Shown here: positions 21,285-33,500 of the stretch, piece after piece | How the letters are laid out: each line of letters starts with the position of its first letter | How positions within the stretch are numbered: the first letter of the stretch is position 1 | Source: Tretioscincus oriximinensis | Lineage: Eukaryota > Chordata > Lepidosauria > Squamata > Gymnophthalmidae | Assembly: GCA_022410635.1 (NCBI GenBank) | Contig: JAJVDF010000859.1 | Span: 1 to 64,000, forward strand | Reading direction: 5' to 3' | DNA: 64,000 nt | Notes under the pieces: model-generated | Database searches by the model: none | What the model saw: the letters and a program-made list of their open reading frames with translations, nothing else | Told to the model about the DNA's origin: nothing | Translations under genes and position numbers: made by a program

Positions 21285-21598
21285 TCACTGTGACCCATTA
21301 TTGGGGGCTGCATTTTGCTTGAGTATCTTCTGTAGGACCCTGAGTACCGCTTCCAACTGTTCAGGTGCCATTTTATGAATCTGTTCATGGTTATTCAGCA
21401 TCTCTGATATTAAACCCACTTGATTCTTTGGCGTTTCAAAGGAGGATGGAAATGATCGGTGTGAATCTTTAAAAAACCCTGGAGCTGTGCTCGGTCTCCC
21501 TTTGCCGAACGCACTTGGGGATCGCTCTAAATCCATGAGAGCTCTTTCTACTGCTTTTTCAAGATGCTTGAAAGAATCCACATCCAATTCCTCTGTGC
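21285..21598 (-). CDS. C2CD6: C2CD6 last coding exon
   Basis: Acceptor TCTTGCAG before GCACAGAGG; TGA at 21287-21285. It encodes TEELDVDSFKHLEKAVERAL, a phenylalanine/serine stretch, then LISEMLNNHEQIHKM and APEQLEAVLRVLQKILKQ. With the preferred acceptor the exon needs one incoming base, but exon 14 ends in phase 0. Either a small exon lies between, or the weaker AG at 21592-21591 is used. Assignment rests on strand, position, the following poly(A) signal and the charged helical style. Confidence 0.72.
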
Positions 21599-24500
21599 CT
21601 GCAAGATTCTAAACATTGGGATAAAAGGAAATATGGTTGTTTTATGGATGTTTGCAATAAAAATGAAAAAAAAATCGTAAGAGTTTTTGTATTTTAAAAA
21701 AACATACCACATCTTCCAGATGTGGCCTGTGAAGCAGAATTAGAAGTATGAGGGAAAGGGGTGACGCTCCAACCATGCTTCATGCCTTTATTCCCCGTAC
21801 ACCCTTTTGTCTGGCAGTGGGTATTTTAAAAAATAGCTTTGTCCTTGGTACACCTCACAGTGTCTTTGTTGTGCTCAGTCACTTACTTCTTACCCTGGCG
21901 TTGGTTGAGCTTTAAGGTTAGGAGGCGGTCAAAAGATCTGTTCTCAAAGCACTGTGTCAGCCAAGGAGAAGACTTAAGTGCCTTCTACTGGCCTCAGCTT
22001 CAGCCAACTCAGCCGTTCAAAAGAAAGTAGAGTTGCAATCTACATTTCAAGTAGATTAATAAGTATCTGAGACCTTCGGGTATAGGACAGGGTATAAATA
22101 TAAATAAATATATGGTGAGGAAGATAGAATAGACGTAAGCCTTCTGGTGAAAATTAACCTTATAAGCTGCTCTGAGTCCCTTCGTGTGAGAAGGGCGGGA
22201 TATAAAAATCAGATTTTTCTTCTTCATTCACAAATTATGTACCCAACAATAACATCTCTTTGCATTGCAACACTCTATAACACGTTTGCACTTCTGATCA
22301 CACATAATACTTCAAACAATTCTCATTATATTGAACTTGATACTTCTACTACATTTCTATTTATATTCAGGATAGCATCTTAAGGAACAGATTCTGGCCC
22401 TTTCTGCATTGAGCCTTATTCTTGGTTATTCTCTTGGGAAAGATACCTGCTATAAGCATGCCTATCCTAGAATGGAGATGGCCGGCCCCAATCCCACCAT
22501 ATAGCTATTTTAAGGTGCTGCTGAAGCCTCATGTTGCCTGTTTTCCTTGCCAGTCTCTAAGGTGCCATTAAACCACACCACCACTTTGCGCGAAACACTT
22601 AATACATTACATCACCTAAGCCCAGGGCTTTTTTTGTGATGGAACGCGCTGGAACTCAGTTCCGGCACCTTTTATTTAGGCGGGGAANGGCGGGGGGGGG
22701 TTGGAGTTAGCGGGNGCGGCAGCAGGGCCCGCGGGGGNGNGCTGGGGCGGCGGGCGCCGCCNCNCCCCCCNCCCCCNCCNNANNANAAGGTGCTGGTACT
22801 GCGGTGTTAGCAGTAACGCCACCCCCCTCGCCAGCTCACCCCCGCGCTCCCCGCTAACTCCGCCCCCACCGCCCCCCACGCCTAAATAAAAGGTGCCGGG
22901 CTGGCGGCGGCGGCGGCGGCGGGGGGGAGCTCACCCCCGCGGCCCCCCGCCGCCCCCCGCCAGCCCCCCCTCGCCAGCGTTAGTTCCGTCACCTTTTTTT
23001 CTGCAAAAAAAGCACTGCCTAAGCCTATCTCTCCACAGAACAAATTATCCATCTTGAAAGGCAAGTTATTCCGCAGGCAAGACATAATTGTCCTTTCCAT
23101 GACTTGGTTGAGTCCTCCATGGTATGGGTAAGTTGCCTTGAATCTACCCCAGATGAATATTAAAAAAACTAAAGTTTGTTTCCCTTTGTCTATTTCATCT
23201 AATTGTTATTACTGATAAATGTATACGCATTGCTTTGAGTCATTAGTCTAAACCAATCAGCCCTACTTCCTTTATATGGAAGTAATGAGGTATGGGCAGC
23301 AATAAATAGCTTAAATAACTTAGCTATTAAGCCTCTAAATTAGGGGGGGGGGGCGCGTCTGCCTCTTTGCCTATATTCTCCAGTGGTCCCTTGTCTATTA
23401 ATTATATTTTTGTGCTGTTGAGGAGAAAGTTCCATAATGATTTTTCCCCCCAAAAATGAAATTTTAATTAGCTAAACCCATAATGATTACCTCACTAGCG
23501 GAAAGAAATGGGACTTACAAAGAAGCAGGCCCGTATTTTGGATGTATGATGTCCCCGTGTAGTCATTTATTTTACGCCTCCTCTTCTCTCAGCTAAACTT
23601 CAGTATCGCTATTTATTTACGGACTCTGCCTTTTCCAGCTACGTGATTTCTGCTCCCCACCCAAGAAATGACAAATTGAAGATGTCATTTCCGGAAGTGG
23701 AACCAGAAATGACATAATTCAAGATGTCAAGATCTCATCAGTCAAAAAAGACCTGTAGCCCACCTGGGCCAAGCACTGCCCCATGTGGACCCACAAGGCT
23801 CAGGGTACAAAAAAGGGCATATTTTACTGGCCTCAAAATTTTGCCGCCTCTGTAGCTTCACATGTTGCACATAGTTAAATATGGCCCTGCAAAGAAATCA
23901 CTCAGCACTGGCCTGACTCCTTTTTCATTTATTCCGAATGAAGAGCAGAATTGCAGTGCTCAGATCTGGCAGCAAAAAGGGTGTCCAGTAAAGAAGCCAA
24001 TCAAATGCTAAAAAAATGCAATTCGCTTTTACTTAGCACTGGTTTTGCTGGAAGTGCAGCAATACCCTGTCGTCAGATTGCCCCACTGCAAATTGGGGTT
24101 TGTTTGAGGGCTAGGAGCTGACAAGGCAGGTGTATAAACTTTCCCTAATGTCCTGAGAGGAATGGCTATGTTCAGCCACTAATCCTCCCAGTCTGCTCTG
24201 TTCTCTCATTGGACAGCATCAGCTCTCTGGTCTGACTCTTTTGGGCTGGAGAAGTGGGTGCTGCTTAGGGGACCTCTGGCACCTAATGAACCTAGAGACA
24301 CCCACAAGCAACCGCACCCCAGTGCCAGTGGAGATGGCTGCAATCTCCTGCTCTGTTGCTGCTGACTTTTGTCAGTCGGTAGTTTGATTTTCCTGTCATG
24401 AAAATTCAAACAGCTGTCAAAAGTGGAGGAACAGCAGGAGATGGCAACAAACTCCATTGGCACTGAGTTAGCTGATCCTTGGGGGTGTCTTTGGGTTTGC

Positions 24501-27500
24501 TAGGAGCCACCTAGGTTTTACACAAGTCAAGACATGGACAAAAAATAAAGAGATTTTATATATTTTTAAAGCTGGCGCTGCCTGCGTGCTCCAAATTCAT
24601 GGCTGAGCTCAGAACTGTGCTGCTGCTCCCCCACTGAATATTCCATCATTTGGGCAGGTGCTGGGGGTAAGGGGGAACTGACAGTGCAATATTTAAAAGT
24701 CTAACGATGGAGACACAGAATCAGGGCAATCTCTACTCAAACACTGTAGCTCCTCAAGGTCGGATATACAACTAAATACGTCACTACATGTGACTCAGCG
24801 TAAATACTTGTATATAACAAGTGTATAGTTTATTCACTCTTAATATCAAAAGTATATAAACATCCCCAGTAATCTCTAATTCATGTGTACTAATCTAAAA
24901 GTATCCAATACTCTGAGTCTATCATGGGCTGATCATATTATGACGGAGATCATATTATATTAGAGGTTACTGTACATGTTTATAGACTTTTGATATCAAG
25001 AGTGAATAAACTGTACACTTGTTATATACAAGTATTTATGCTGAGTCACATTATGTAGTGTAATATTTAAACCACACCACTAGTTTAAAGGGGCTGAATG
25101 ACCGGGGGGGGGGGGGAGGGAGGAACCTTCCCTGTGTGGTCACTAAAACAGGGCTGGGAGAGGAATGGAGAACAGCAAAGTGAATTTCCAGACACTTTGC
25201 TTTTCTCCCAACTGTTTTCCCCTTTCTTTTTTTGCAATGGGAACCTGGCCTTGGGCTGCTGTCGAGTATAAATAAAATAATGTCCTGAAGCATCTTACAG
25301 ATAATGTTCTTACCAGTGTGTTTCTCCTAACATGTCCAGCAGCTGGAAATTTAGTGGTGGATATTTTTTCTGTTAGGATTTTTGGTGCATTCTGTAGCTG
25401 TGGCTCTGATAGGAAAACAGCCTTGCTAGACGACTTTCTTGGTTTAGGGTCGCTATCTCTTTTCTTCTCCAATTTCTGCTTTAGGGTTTCCTTGCTGGAG
25501 AAAGATGCTATTGATTTCCGTTTTTCTGTCGTGTTTTGTTTAGGAGCAGGCAGCTCCCCGTGTTTTCTCCCTTTTTCTTTTGGAGCCTCTCTTGGCATCC
25601 GACTACCACTGACCCTTTCTCTCTTGGTTTGTATATGTGGAGACGTGTGCTGTGGACTGAATGTCAACTCCTCCTTCTTTTTCTCAGCTCTCTTGCCTCT
25701 TGGTTTTTGGTGGCCCCTGATGCTTGGCTTTGGTTCTTCCTCACTTTCTGAGTGTAAAAAGCGGAACGTCTGAGGGTTCACTGGAAAGGAAGGTTTGGGG
25801 AGTACATTTGGACCCTTGGTGGAAAGAGCTTTCCGGTCCGTCTGAATGCCAATATCATGCACGCTCAAAAAGGATGAAGAGCTATAGGGCTCAGACATTC
25901 TCTCTGGATGTTCATCTCGTGACTTGCTTTTGAGTCCTGTCTCACATGGTCCATGCTTTGCAGCCGGTGGTCTGGGTGGACTGGGGTAAACAGGCAACCG
26001 GTGATCTTCCTTTCGAGGACGTTTCGGTTTCTTGGGATAAAAAGTTGTCTGAGTTTCCTTGTTAAAGATTTCTGTTTCAAAAATAGTACTTGCAGGAATT
26101 ATTAAGTTTTTCGATGCGGGAATGAGACTCTCCTTTGAGGGGCTTTTCCCTCTTTTAGATGGAACAAACTTATCACTTCTTAGCTCTTTCTCAGCATTTG
26201 GCATACGTATGCTGTGGCATTCATCCTTTATCTCTATGTCTTTGCTTATCCCAGTTTCAAAGCTGTTTTGTACAGGCAGACCTTCAAAGCTTTTTGTTAG
26301 AACAGATGTTATACCACATATTTCTGATTCTGAAAGTTTGTCCCGTTGGCCTTCAGATAGCAGGCTGTGGAACAGAGACTTTACTTGTTTTCGTTCTTCG
26401 TCTGAAAACTTGTCCTGCAGATTTTGAGTCAAGGGAGACGCTGCCTGTTCACTTTCTGCTCCTTTGCTTAAATTCGATTCTTTAGCTTCCTTTGTTCCTT
26501 CGGCCACTTCAGGGTGAAACCGTTCAAGTATCGTTTTTAGCTCTCTTTCTATGATTACTCTGAGTTTTGAAAATCTACCTGAAAGATAGCCTTGAATCCT
26601 TTTATTATACACAGACTTTAGATTGGTTGTTTCACTTTCTGAAAGGTCTTCGATGAGATTTTGGATGCTTTCACGAAATAGAGGTATTTGGTCAGCAAAG
26701 TCCTCATCAAAGGAAACCTGGTCTTCTTGTGGTATTTCTGTCTCCCGACTCACACTGAAATCTGCCACATTGAATCCAGCTTCTGAAAATCTATCTTTCA
26801 GGTGATCGTGTAGCCCTTTGCTCAGAAACTTTTTTAAGCAAGTTAATTCTACTTTTAATTTGCTTTCTAGGACAGCATCATGAATATGAAGTTGCTTTTT
26901 AATGGCATCTTGCTCTAAGCTCACAGGCAATGTTACTTTAATGATTTCCAGTGATTGGTTGGAAGGTTTTTTACTTAAATTTGTGTTTACATTTGTTCCA
27001 TCTGCTGAAATATCATCTTCTGTTTGTCTTTCAGATAAGGTTACATCCCTAACTATGGGTTTGAATTCAGACTGTTTAGTATATTCATCGTTAGAATCGT
27101 CTCCTGGCTGACTCTCACTGGGTAATTTTATTCTCAGTATTTCCGCTTGTGCAATCCTTTCCCGAGATAAAATTCTGTTCCTTCCAAACAAGCTGACAGA
27201 ATCTTTCTCAGGTAATTTCAAAGCAGGGATTATACCCTGTTCACATAATTTCTTTATAAGACGAGCTTGCAGTTTCTGACAAATAACAGATTGTAGCTTC
27301 CTTACATCTGAGTCCATAAACTTCTTTCTAAAGTTGATGAAACATTCCTGCTTTTGGTTTACCAAGCCTTTGTCTTCTAATGGTAGAGATTTCCCTGCTT
27401 CTGAGAATCCCTCTGCAACAAAGTTTTCAATGTTCTTGCTTAAGAGTGATTTCAGAGCTATAATTTGTACAAGTTTATTAGCAAGAAAGGCTTCAAGAGA

Positions 27501-30500
27501 CCTCCTAAAATAAACTTGAATCTGTGTTATTTTCGTTTCTTCTGCTGGTTTACTTTCTAATGCCTTCGGATGCAACGGTTGTTTCTCTTGCTCTTGTGTG
27601 TCAACTTTTTCTTCGCCTTCTTCTAAATCCATTTTTTTTTCTATAAGTTTCAGTATGGAAAGTTGCTCACTACTTTTGATAGATTTAGTTTCCAAATTTA
27701 AATCTGTTTTCGTCAATGGCATGTCACGAGGTGGGTCTTGATCTTCTTGTTCCTTATGGATAACGGGAGGCTCAGTTCGTTCTGGTATACTGAAGACACC
27801 CTTGCAGCATTTAAACGGAGGAGGTTCGTCTTTACAGACACGCCTCAGGAATGGTTCAAATTTGTTTAAAGCAAATCCTATGATCTAAATAATACATTTT
27901 CAAAAGCGAAAGAGAGAAACATTATCTGTAGCATAATCCTTAACCACTGGGAATTTCATGATACTAGCAGAATAGCCTGTTGTATTACAGTAGTGAGTGA
28001 GTGAGGCCGAGAGAATTTTAAAGAACTGTGACTGGCCCAAGGTCACTCTGCTGGCTTCATGGAGGAGTGTGGAATCAAACTGGGAGACTACCGATATGAG
28101 TCAACTCTCTTACCACTGCATCAGATTGGTTCATGGAAGATGGAACTGGGAAGGGATGCCGACTATACCATGGGTTATTCCATCCGAACTCCCCTGCAGG
28201 AAAGCGACAGAATGGAACCTCCCTTCCCTCTCCATCTTCCAGAACACCACCTCACGGTAAGTAGGTGTACCTTTCTCAGATATGTAACACACTTTTCCTT
28301 CAAAACATTGTGTTAATGTTTAGAAAAAGCCATTCACATTATTGTAATCTTTGATCAAATTTTTAAAGCAATAAAAAAAAATAGTTACAAATATGTATCA
28401 CTCAATTACTAATAAATTCTAGTAATAGAAGCTAATAAGGTTTTGTTCAGTTTTTTAGGAATGAAGATGGATTAATAGAATAACTAGTACCCTTTAACCT
28501 TTAAACTAAACAAAAATCAAGGAGATGGGCTGCTAAATCGGACATAGAAATCATAGAATATATTAATTCCTTGAATAATTTTCTATAACTGATTAAACAT
28601 TTACTTTCAAACCTTATTTTGTTCTGAAGAATGAGTTTAATATTTTTTCCCCCAGAAAAAAATGGATTAAACTAGTTTTTCAGGACTGAAGGTTTCAAAA
28701 TAAATGTGTGACCATTCAATAAGCAGTTTTATTTAACTTTTATTATGATAGCATTAAATTGGAGATTTGCTTACCTTGGCTTCTTTCCAAGGCCATTTCT
28801 CCTCAGATTCAACAACTGAATAAAAAAAATTGAAAAGCAATAAATGCAGTATAAATTTAATACGTTTCATATGAATTAGATATGAAATCCATTAGATTTA
28901 GCCAGTCTTTATGAAGTAATGGCATGTTTCTTGGATTACCAATGTTTACATACCTGAGTAACCTGTTTAAATTAGAAACTCAGAGATTGGTTATATTTAC
29001 TGCAAACACATTTAAAGAGAAGATCATGCTTTGAATGGAGGGACACAGAAACATGTCAACTTGGATCACAGCCCATTCAAACCAGCATTCTGTCTTACTT
29101 AGTGGTCCACTGATTTCAAACAGCATTCTCAAGCAGAAGCAGAAGACAAAACCTTCAACCCCCTCTTGACTCCCTACAAGCGACATTTAATGGAAACTGG
29201 TTCATCACTCCAATCTGGAGTCAGTACCCAGGCATCCACATTAATAGCCATTTCATACACTAGGTCTCCATTAATTTGTCTAATTCTCTATTAAAGGCAC
29301 AAATGCTGCTAAGAGCCAGTCTTTCAACTGAGAGATCTGGTTTCGACGCCCTCTGTCAGACATGGAGAGGGGTGAGTGCCCTCTACTGGCCTTCAGCTCT
29401 AGCTTAATCAGCTATTTAAAAGAAAGCAGAATTGCAATCTACATCTCAATTATATAAATGAGTACGACCATTAACCTGGTGGGGAAGATAGTCTTTGGGC
29501 AAAATTAACCTTGTAAGCTGCTCTAAGTCCCTTTGGGGACTAAAAACCAGATTTTTTTTTCTCCTGGCTATCCAAGCTAGTAGGTATCACCCCCTCTTCT
29601 GAAAGTAAATTCCATAGACCAATGACACACAGAGCGAGAGTTCTCATGAGGGGGGAAAAATGGGAGTGAGAGTTGTGTGGCTCCCCACTGGGCACTTCTA
29701 TAATCCAGAGGGGCTCAGCATTCAGCATGCTTCGATCTCAAGCCACACACATCCCCAGTACGGATTCCTTGCAGTTCTTCCTAATTCGGGCTCACTGTGC
29801 TCTGACTACAGTTTGGAAGAAGAGAGATGGCGGGAGCTTCTGGAAGAAGGGGATATGGGGCTGCTGGAAGATATGGATGTGGGGGGCTGCTAGAAGACGA
29901 GGGGATGTGAGGGCTGCTGGAAGATGAGGGGCCATGGAGGCTGCTGGAAGAAGGGGATGTGGGGACTGTGATGGGGGGATGCAAGGGCTGCTGGAAGAAG
30001 GTGACGTGGGGGCTTAATTTCCATTACACCAAAACTGCTTCTTTCACCCCTGCAAGAACTCGGCCAATGTGAAAAAATACTTTCCCTTCTTTGTCCTATT
30101 TCTCCTGTGTAAGTCACCTTAAGTGTTTTCCAATTTCAAAGGTAGTGATCATAATCGTACACACTAAATTTGCACAGTGTAAATGTAATTTCCATGAGCA
30201 GTTGTATGCATAGTGCAAACAGGATGGAATAGCTGTGTGCTTTTTGCAAATTGGACCATATAATGTTGTGCTAAAGAGGAAGATATGACCAGCTGTGTTT
30301 TGCTGAGAAACAAACTTTGTCCACAGACAAATTGATGGAACCTAAAATGAGCATATAAAAGAATGGCAACTCAGTCACCATGGAGATAAATGCTACTGAG
30401 TGGGGTGTGGGGGGAGGCAGAGGAGATGGTAGGCATGGAATGTACGGGAGAGATATGGCTGGCACATTTTTGACCAAAGACAGACACAACATTCTGAGGA

Positions 30501-33500
30501 TGTATTACATTTTTATGAATGACCATGGCCTATATATCCACGTCAAACTTTTTCTTCATGTCCTACTTCATTTAAAATGCATCCCAAGTTCTTGGAAGCA
30601 GCTATCTGTATTAAACCCAACTAACCAAAAAATATTCAGTATATTTACCTAGTTGTTCAGGTTCCAGAAATTCAGCTGGGACATTCACAGGAGCTTCTTC
30701 CCACTGAACTGGTACCTATAAACATTTTAAAAACAATGTGTTTGAAAAGTGACAGTGTTTGGTTTGAGTTTTCATACTTTTCTCTATTGGGTGGTAGTAT
30801 AACAAAGAAGATGAGGATGGAACAAGTATTTTGACGACAGCTCTAGCATTTGTTTGGGTGAGAAAAATGTTATTAATACTAAATAGAGCCGTATTTAGGC
30901 AAAATATAGATACTGGTAATACTAAAAAGATATTAATACTTTTTATTGCTTTTATTATTATAAAACCCAGAGTAGCTGAGTAAAGTAAATAAATAAGTAA
31001 GTAAGTAAATTACATCTTATGGGCAAAATATTCTTAATCTGGCCCTTAAATAAAACAGATATTAATATCTCTTTTTTGTACTGGAAAATTCAAGACTGCA
31101 TTATATATGTGTTTATTTATTTAAAACTTTTTAACACCTCTTTTTCATACTGAAAAAATTGAAACAAATAACAAATTAAACCCAAGTAAAAAGAATTACA
31201 AAAAACATATATCAGAGAACAACAAACATCTTGCCTATCTAAAGAAGCTGGGCAGAGAAGCAAGGGCATTTCTCCTTCCCTGGCAAAGGACTGACTACAT
31301 CTAGTCTCCCCTCAATTGTCAGAAGGCAGATTCCACCTTACCTGCCTAAAGAAGCTGAGCAGAGAGAAGAAGAAAAAGAAGAAGAACTGGGGTTTTTTTA
31401 TACCCCACTTTTCTTACCCAAAGAGACTCAAAGCAGCTTACAAGGGTATTTTTTACCCAAAGGCTGACATTCTATCTTCCCCACTAGACTACGCTGATTC
31501 CCATTTCTCTAGTTGCAGTCAGGTGCAATTTCTTGCAATTCTTGCTTTTGAATAGCTGATTAACATAATACTAAAAACTGGAAGTGATACAAATATTTAT
31601 TCACATTTGTAATGCAACAAGCTATAAGACTTAGGTGGCCTACAAAACTCTGCAAAGCCTGAACTTTGGACACTCTAAAACACTGGAAAGTCATTTTCTG
31701 TTGGCAGACTGTCACAACATCCTACAGATGAGATTGACACAATAAGCCACCAGCTACCTGAAGAGCTTCTGTGGTCACTGATTTGTCCAGTGATTCTTCG
31801 TGATCCATGTCTATGACTTGGCTCTGAACAACTGAAACTTCTTCAGATTCTGTAATATCTGGGAGACGTGTTTTATATTCATGAACAACTTCTTCTTCTT
31901 CTTGAAAAACCTCTTCTTCTAGATCTTTTTCGACATCCACAGGTGGAATAATGATTTCAGACGGTATCCTAACTGTTGGAGCAATTTTTTCAATTGATTC
32001 AACTGTTTTTTCCAAAATTTGGTCTGTTTCTTCAGGGAGAGTCACAATGGTAGTAACATCAGAGTGAGTCTCCAATTCTTCATCTGGTATCTAGAATAAC
32101 AAGAATTAAAACAATTATTAGTCTTTTTGAAAATTAATGTGCCAAAGTGTAACCTGGAGCAAATACAAATTTTAATTTGAATGAATTTCTTGAAAAATAT
32201 CAAGAAATATTATGTTTAATATCCTTGATACATGAGATCACTAGAAAGGATATCCAATCCCTAAATCATTTGATGTCCTCGTTATTATTAACATGGAAAA
32301 ATAGGCATAAAAATCTACTCCTTACCTCATCTTCATGCTGAAATTGAGTTTGTAAGATACAATGGAGTTGGTAATGAAATTTCCTGGTAGAATGCGACAG
32401 GGGATCCTGTCCTAAATGGGGTTTCCGTGCCTTTGAAAAATAGGTGCATACTTTGAAGGTACTCTTCATTTTTGCAGTGTCACTTAAAGGGGAAAGGAAC
32501 ACCCCATTATTGCACTTACCTGTGGGGTGGTTTTCCTGGAAGTCATGCCCTGACAGTGGGTGATTCCGATTTGCTACAGTAACAGAAGCCCCGCCTCTAA
32601 AATCTTTATAAGACCCCCAAAGGCGGCCATATTCCCAGTCCTTCTGACTTGTGAAGCAAAATAAAGACGATAGTTAACCACCAACAAACGTTTATTGAGT
32701 CTCAATTTAAATAAATCGTGATCAAGTGACCACCAGTAGAACCGGACCAAGAGGTCGGAAAACACAAGGTACAACCATGCAATTAAAGTATGAATAAAGA
32801 ACCATTCAAACAATCTGAAAACATTCAGATAATGAAGTATAATAAGAAAAAAGAATTAGATACATTAGATAGATCTCAGATGACTAAGAAATTAATGTAT
32901 ATGAAGAATCAATTTGGCTCATGGGATACTGCTAGTGCAAGGTATCTGGCAAGATTGCTAAAAATAAAACAACAAAAGAAGAGGATAAACCCGATTAGAG
33001 CAGAGAACGGAGTGACACTGGACCAGGAAGATGCTATAAGAGATAGGCTTGCAAGATTTTATGAGCATTTATATAGGGAAAGGGAGGTAGAAAATAATAG
33101 GATCAATATCGACAGGAAATTAGGTGACGAAGAGAGACATTTAAACATGGAAATTTCAGATCAGGAGATTAAGGATGCTATTAATAGATTAAAAATTGGT
33201 AAAGCCCCAGGGTCTGACGGCTATACGGCAAGTTTTTACAAAGCCTTCAGACTAGAATTGATACCACACTTAAAATTGTTGTTCAATGGCATCCTTTTGG
33301 AGCAAGATATTCCTGCAACATGGAAACAGGCAAAAATAGTGCCAATACTAAAAAAAGGGAAAAATCATGAACTTGCTGACTCATATAGGCCGATTACATT
33401 GGCCAATACTGACTACAAAATTTTTGCGGGAATACTCACCAGAAGATTAGAGAAATATATTCCAAATATCATAAAAGAAGATCAATACGGGTTTGTAAAA

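Noticed and set aside
25143..25313. Continuation of the large C2CD6 frame to a stop at 25143
   Set aside because: A strong GTAAGA donor at 25313 and the abrupt change to non-conserved residues argue for splicing, although a retained-intron isoform is possible.
32266..32502. 78-codon minus frame around the microexon as a full exon
   Set aside because: It crosses the DIRS boundary and has no upstream acceptor that keeps frame; only the 12-nt segment has paired splice sites.
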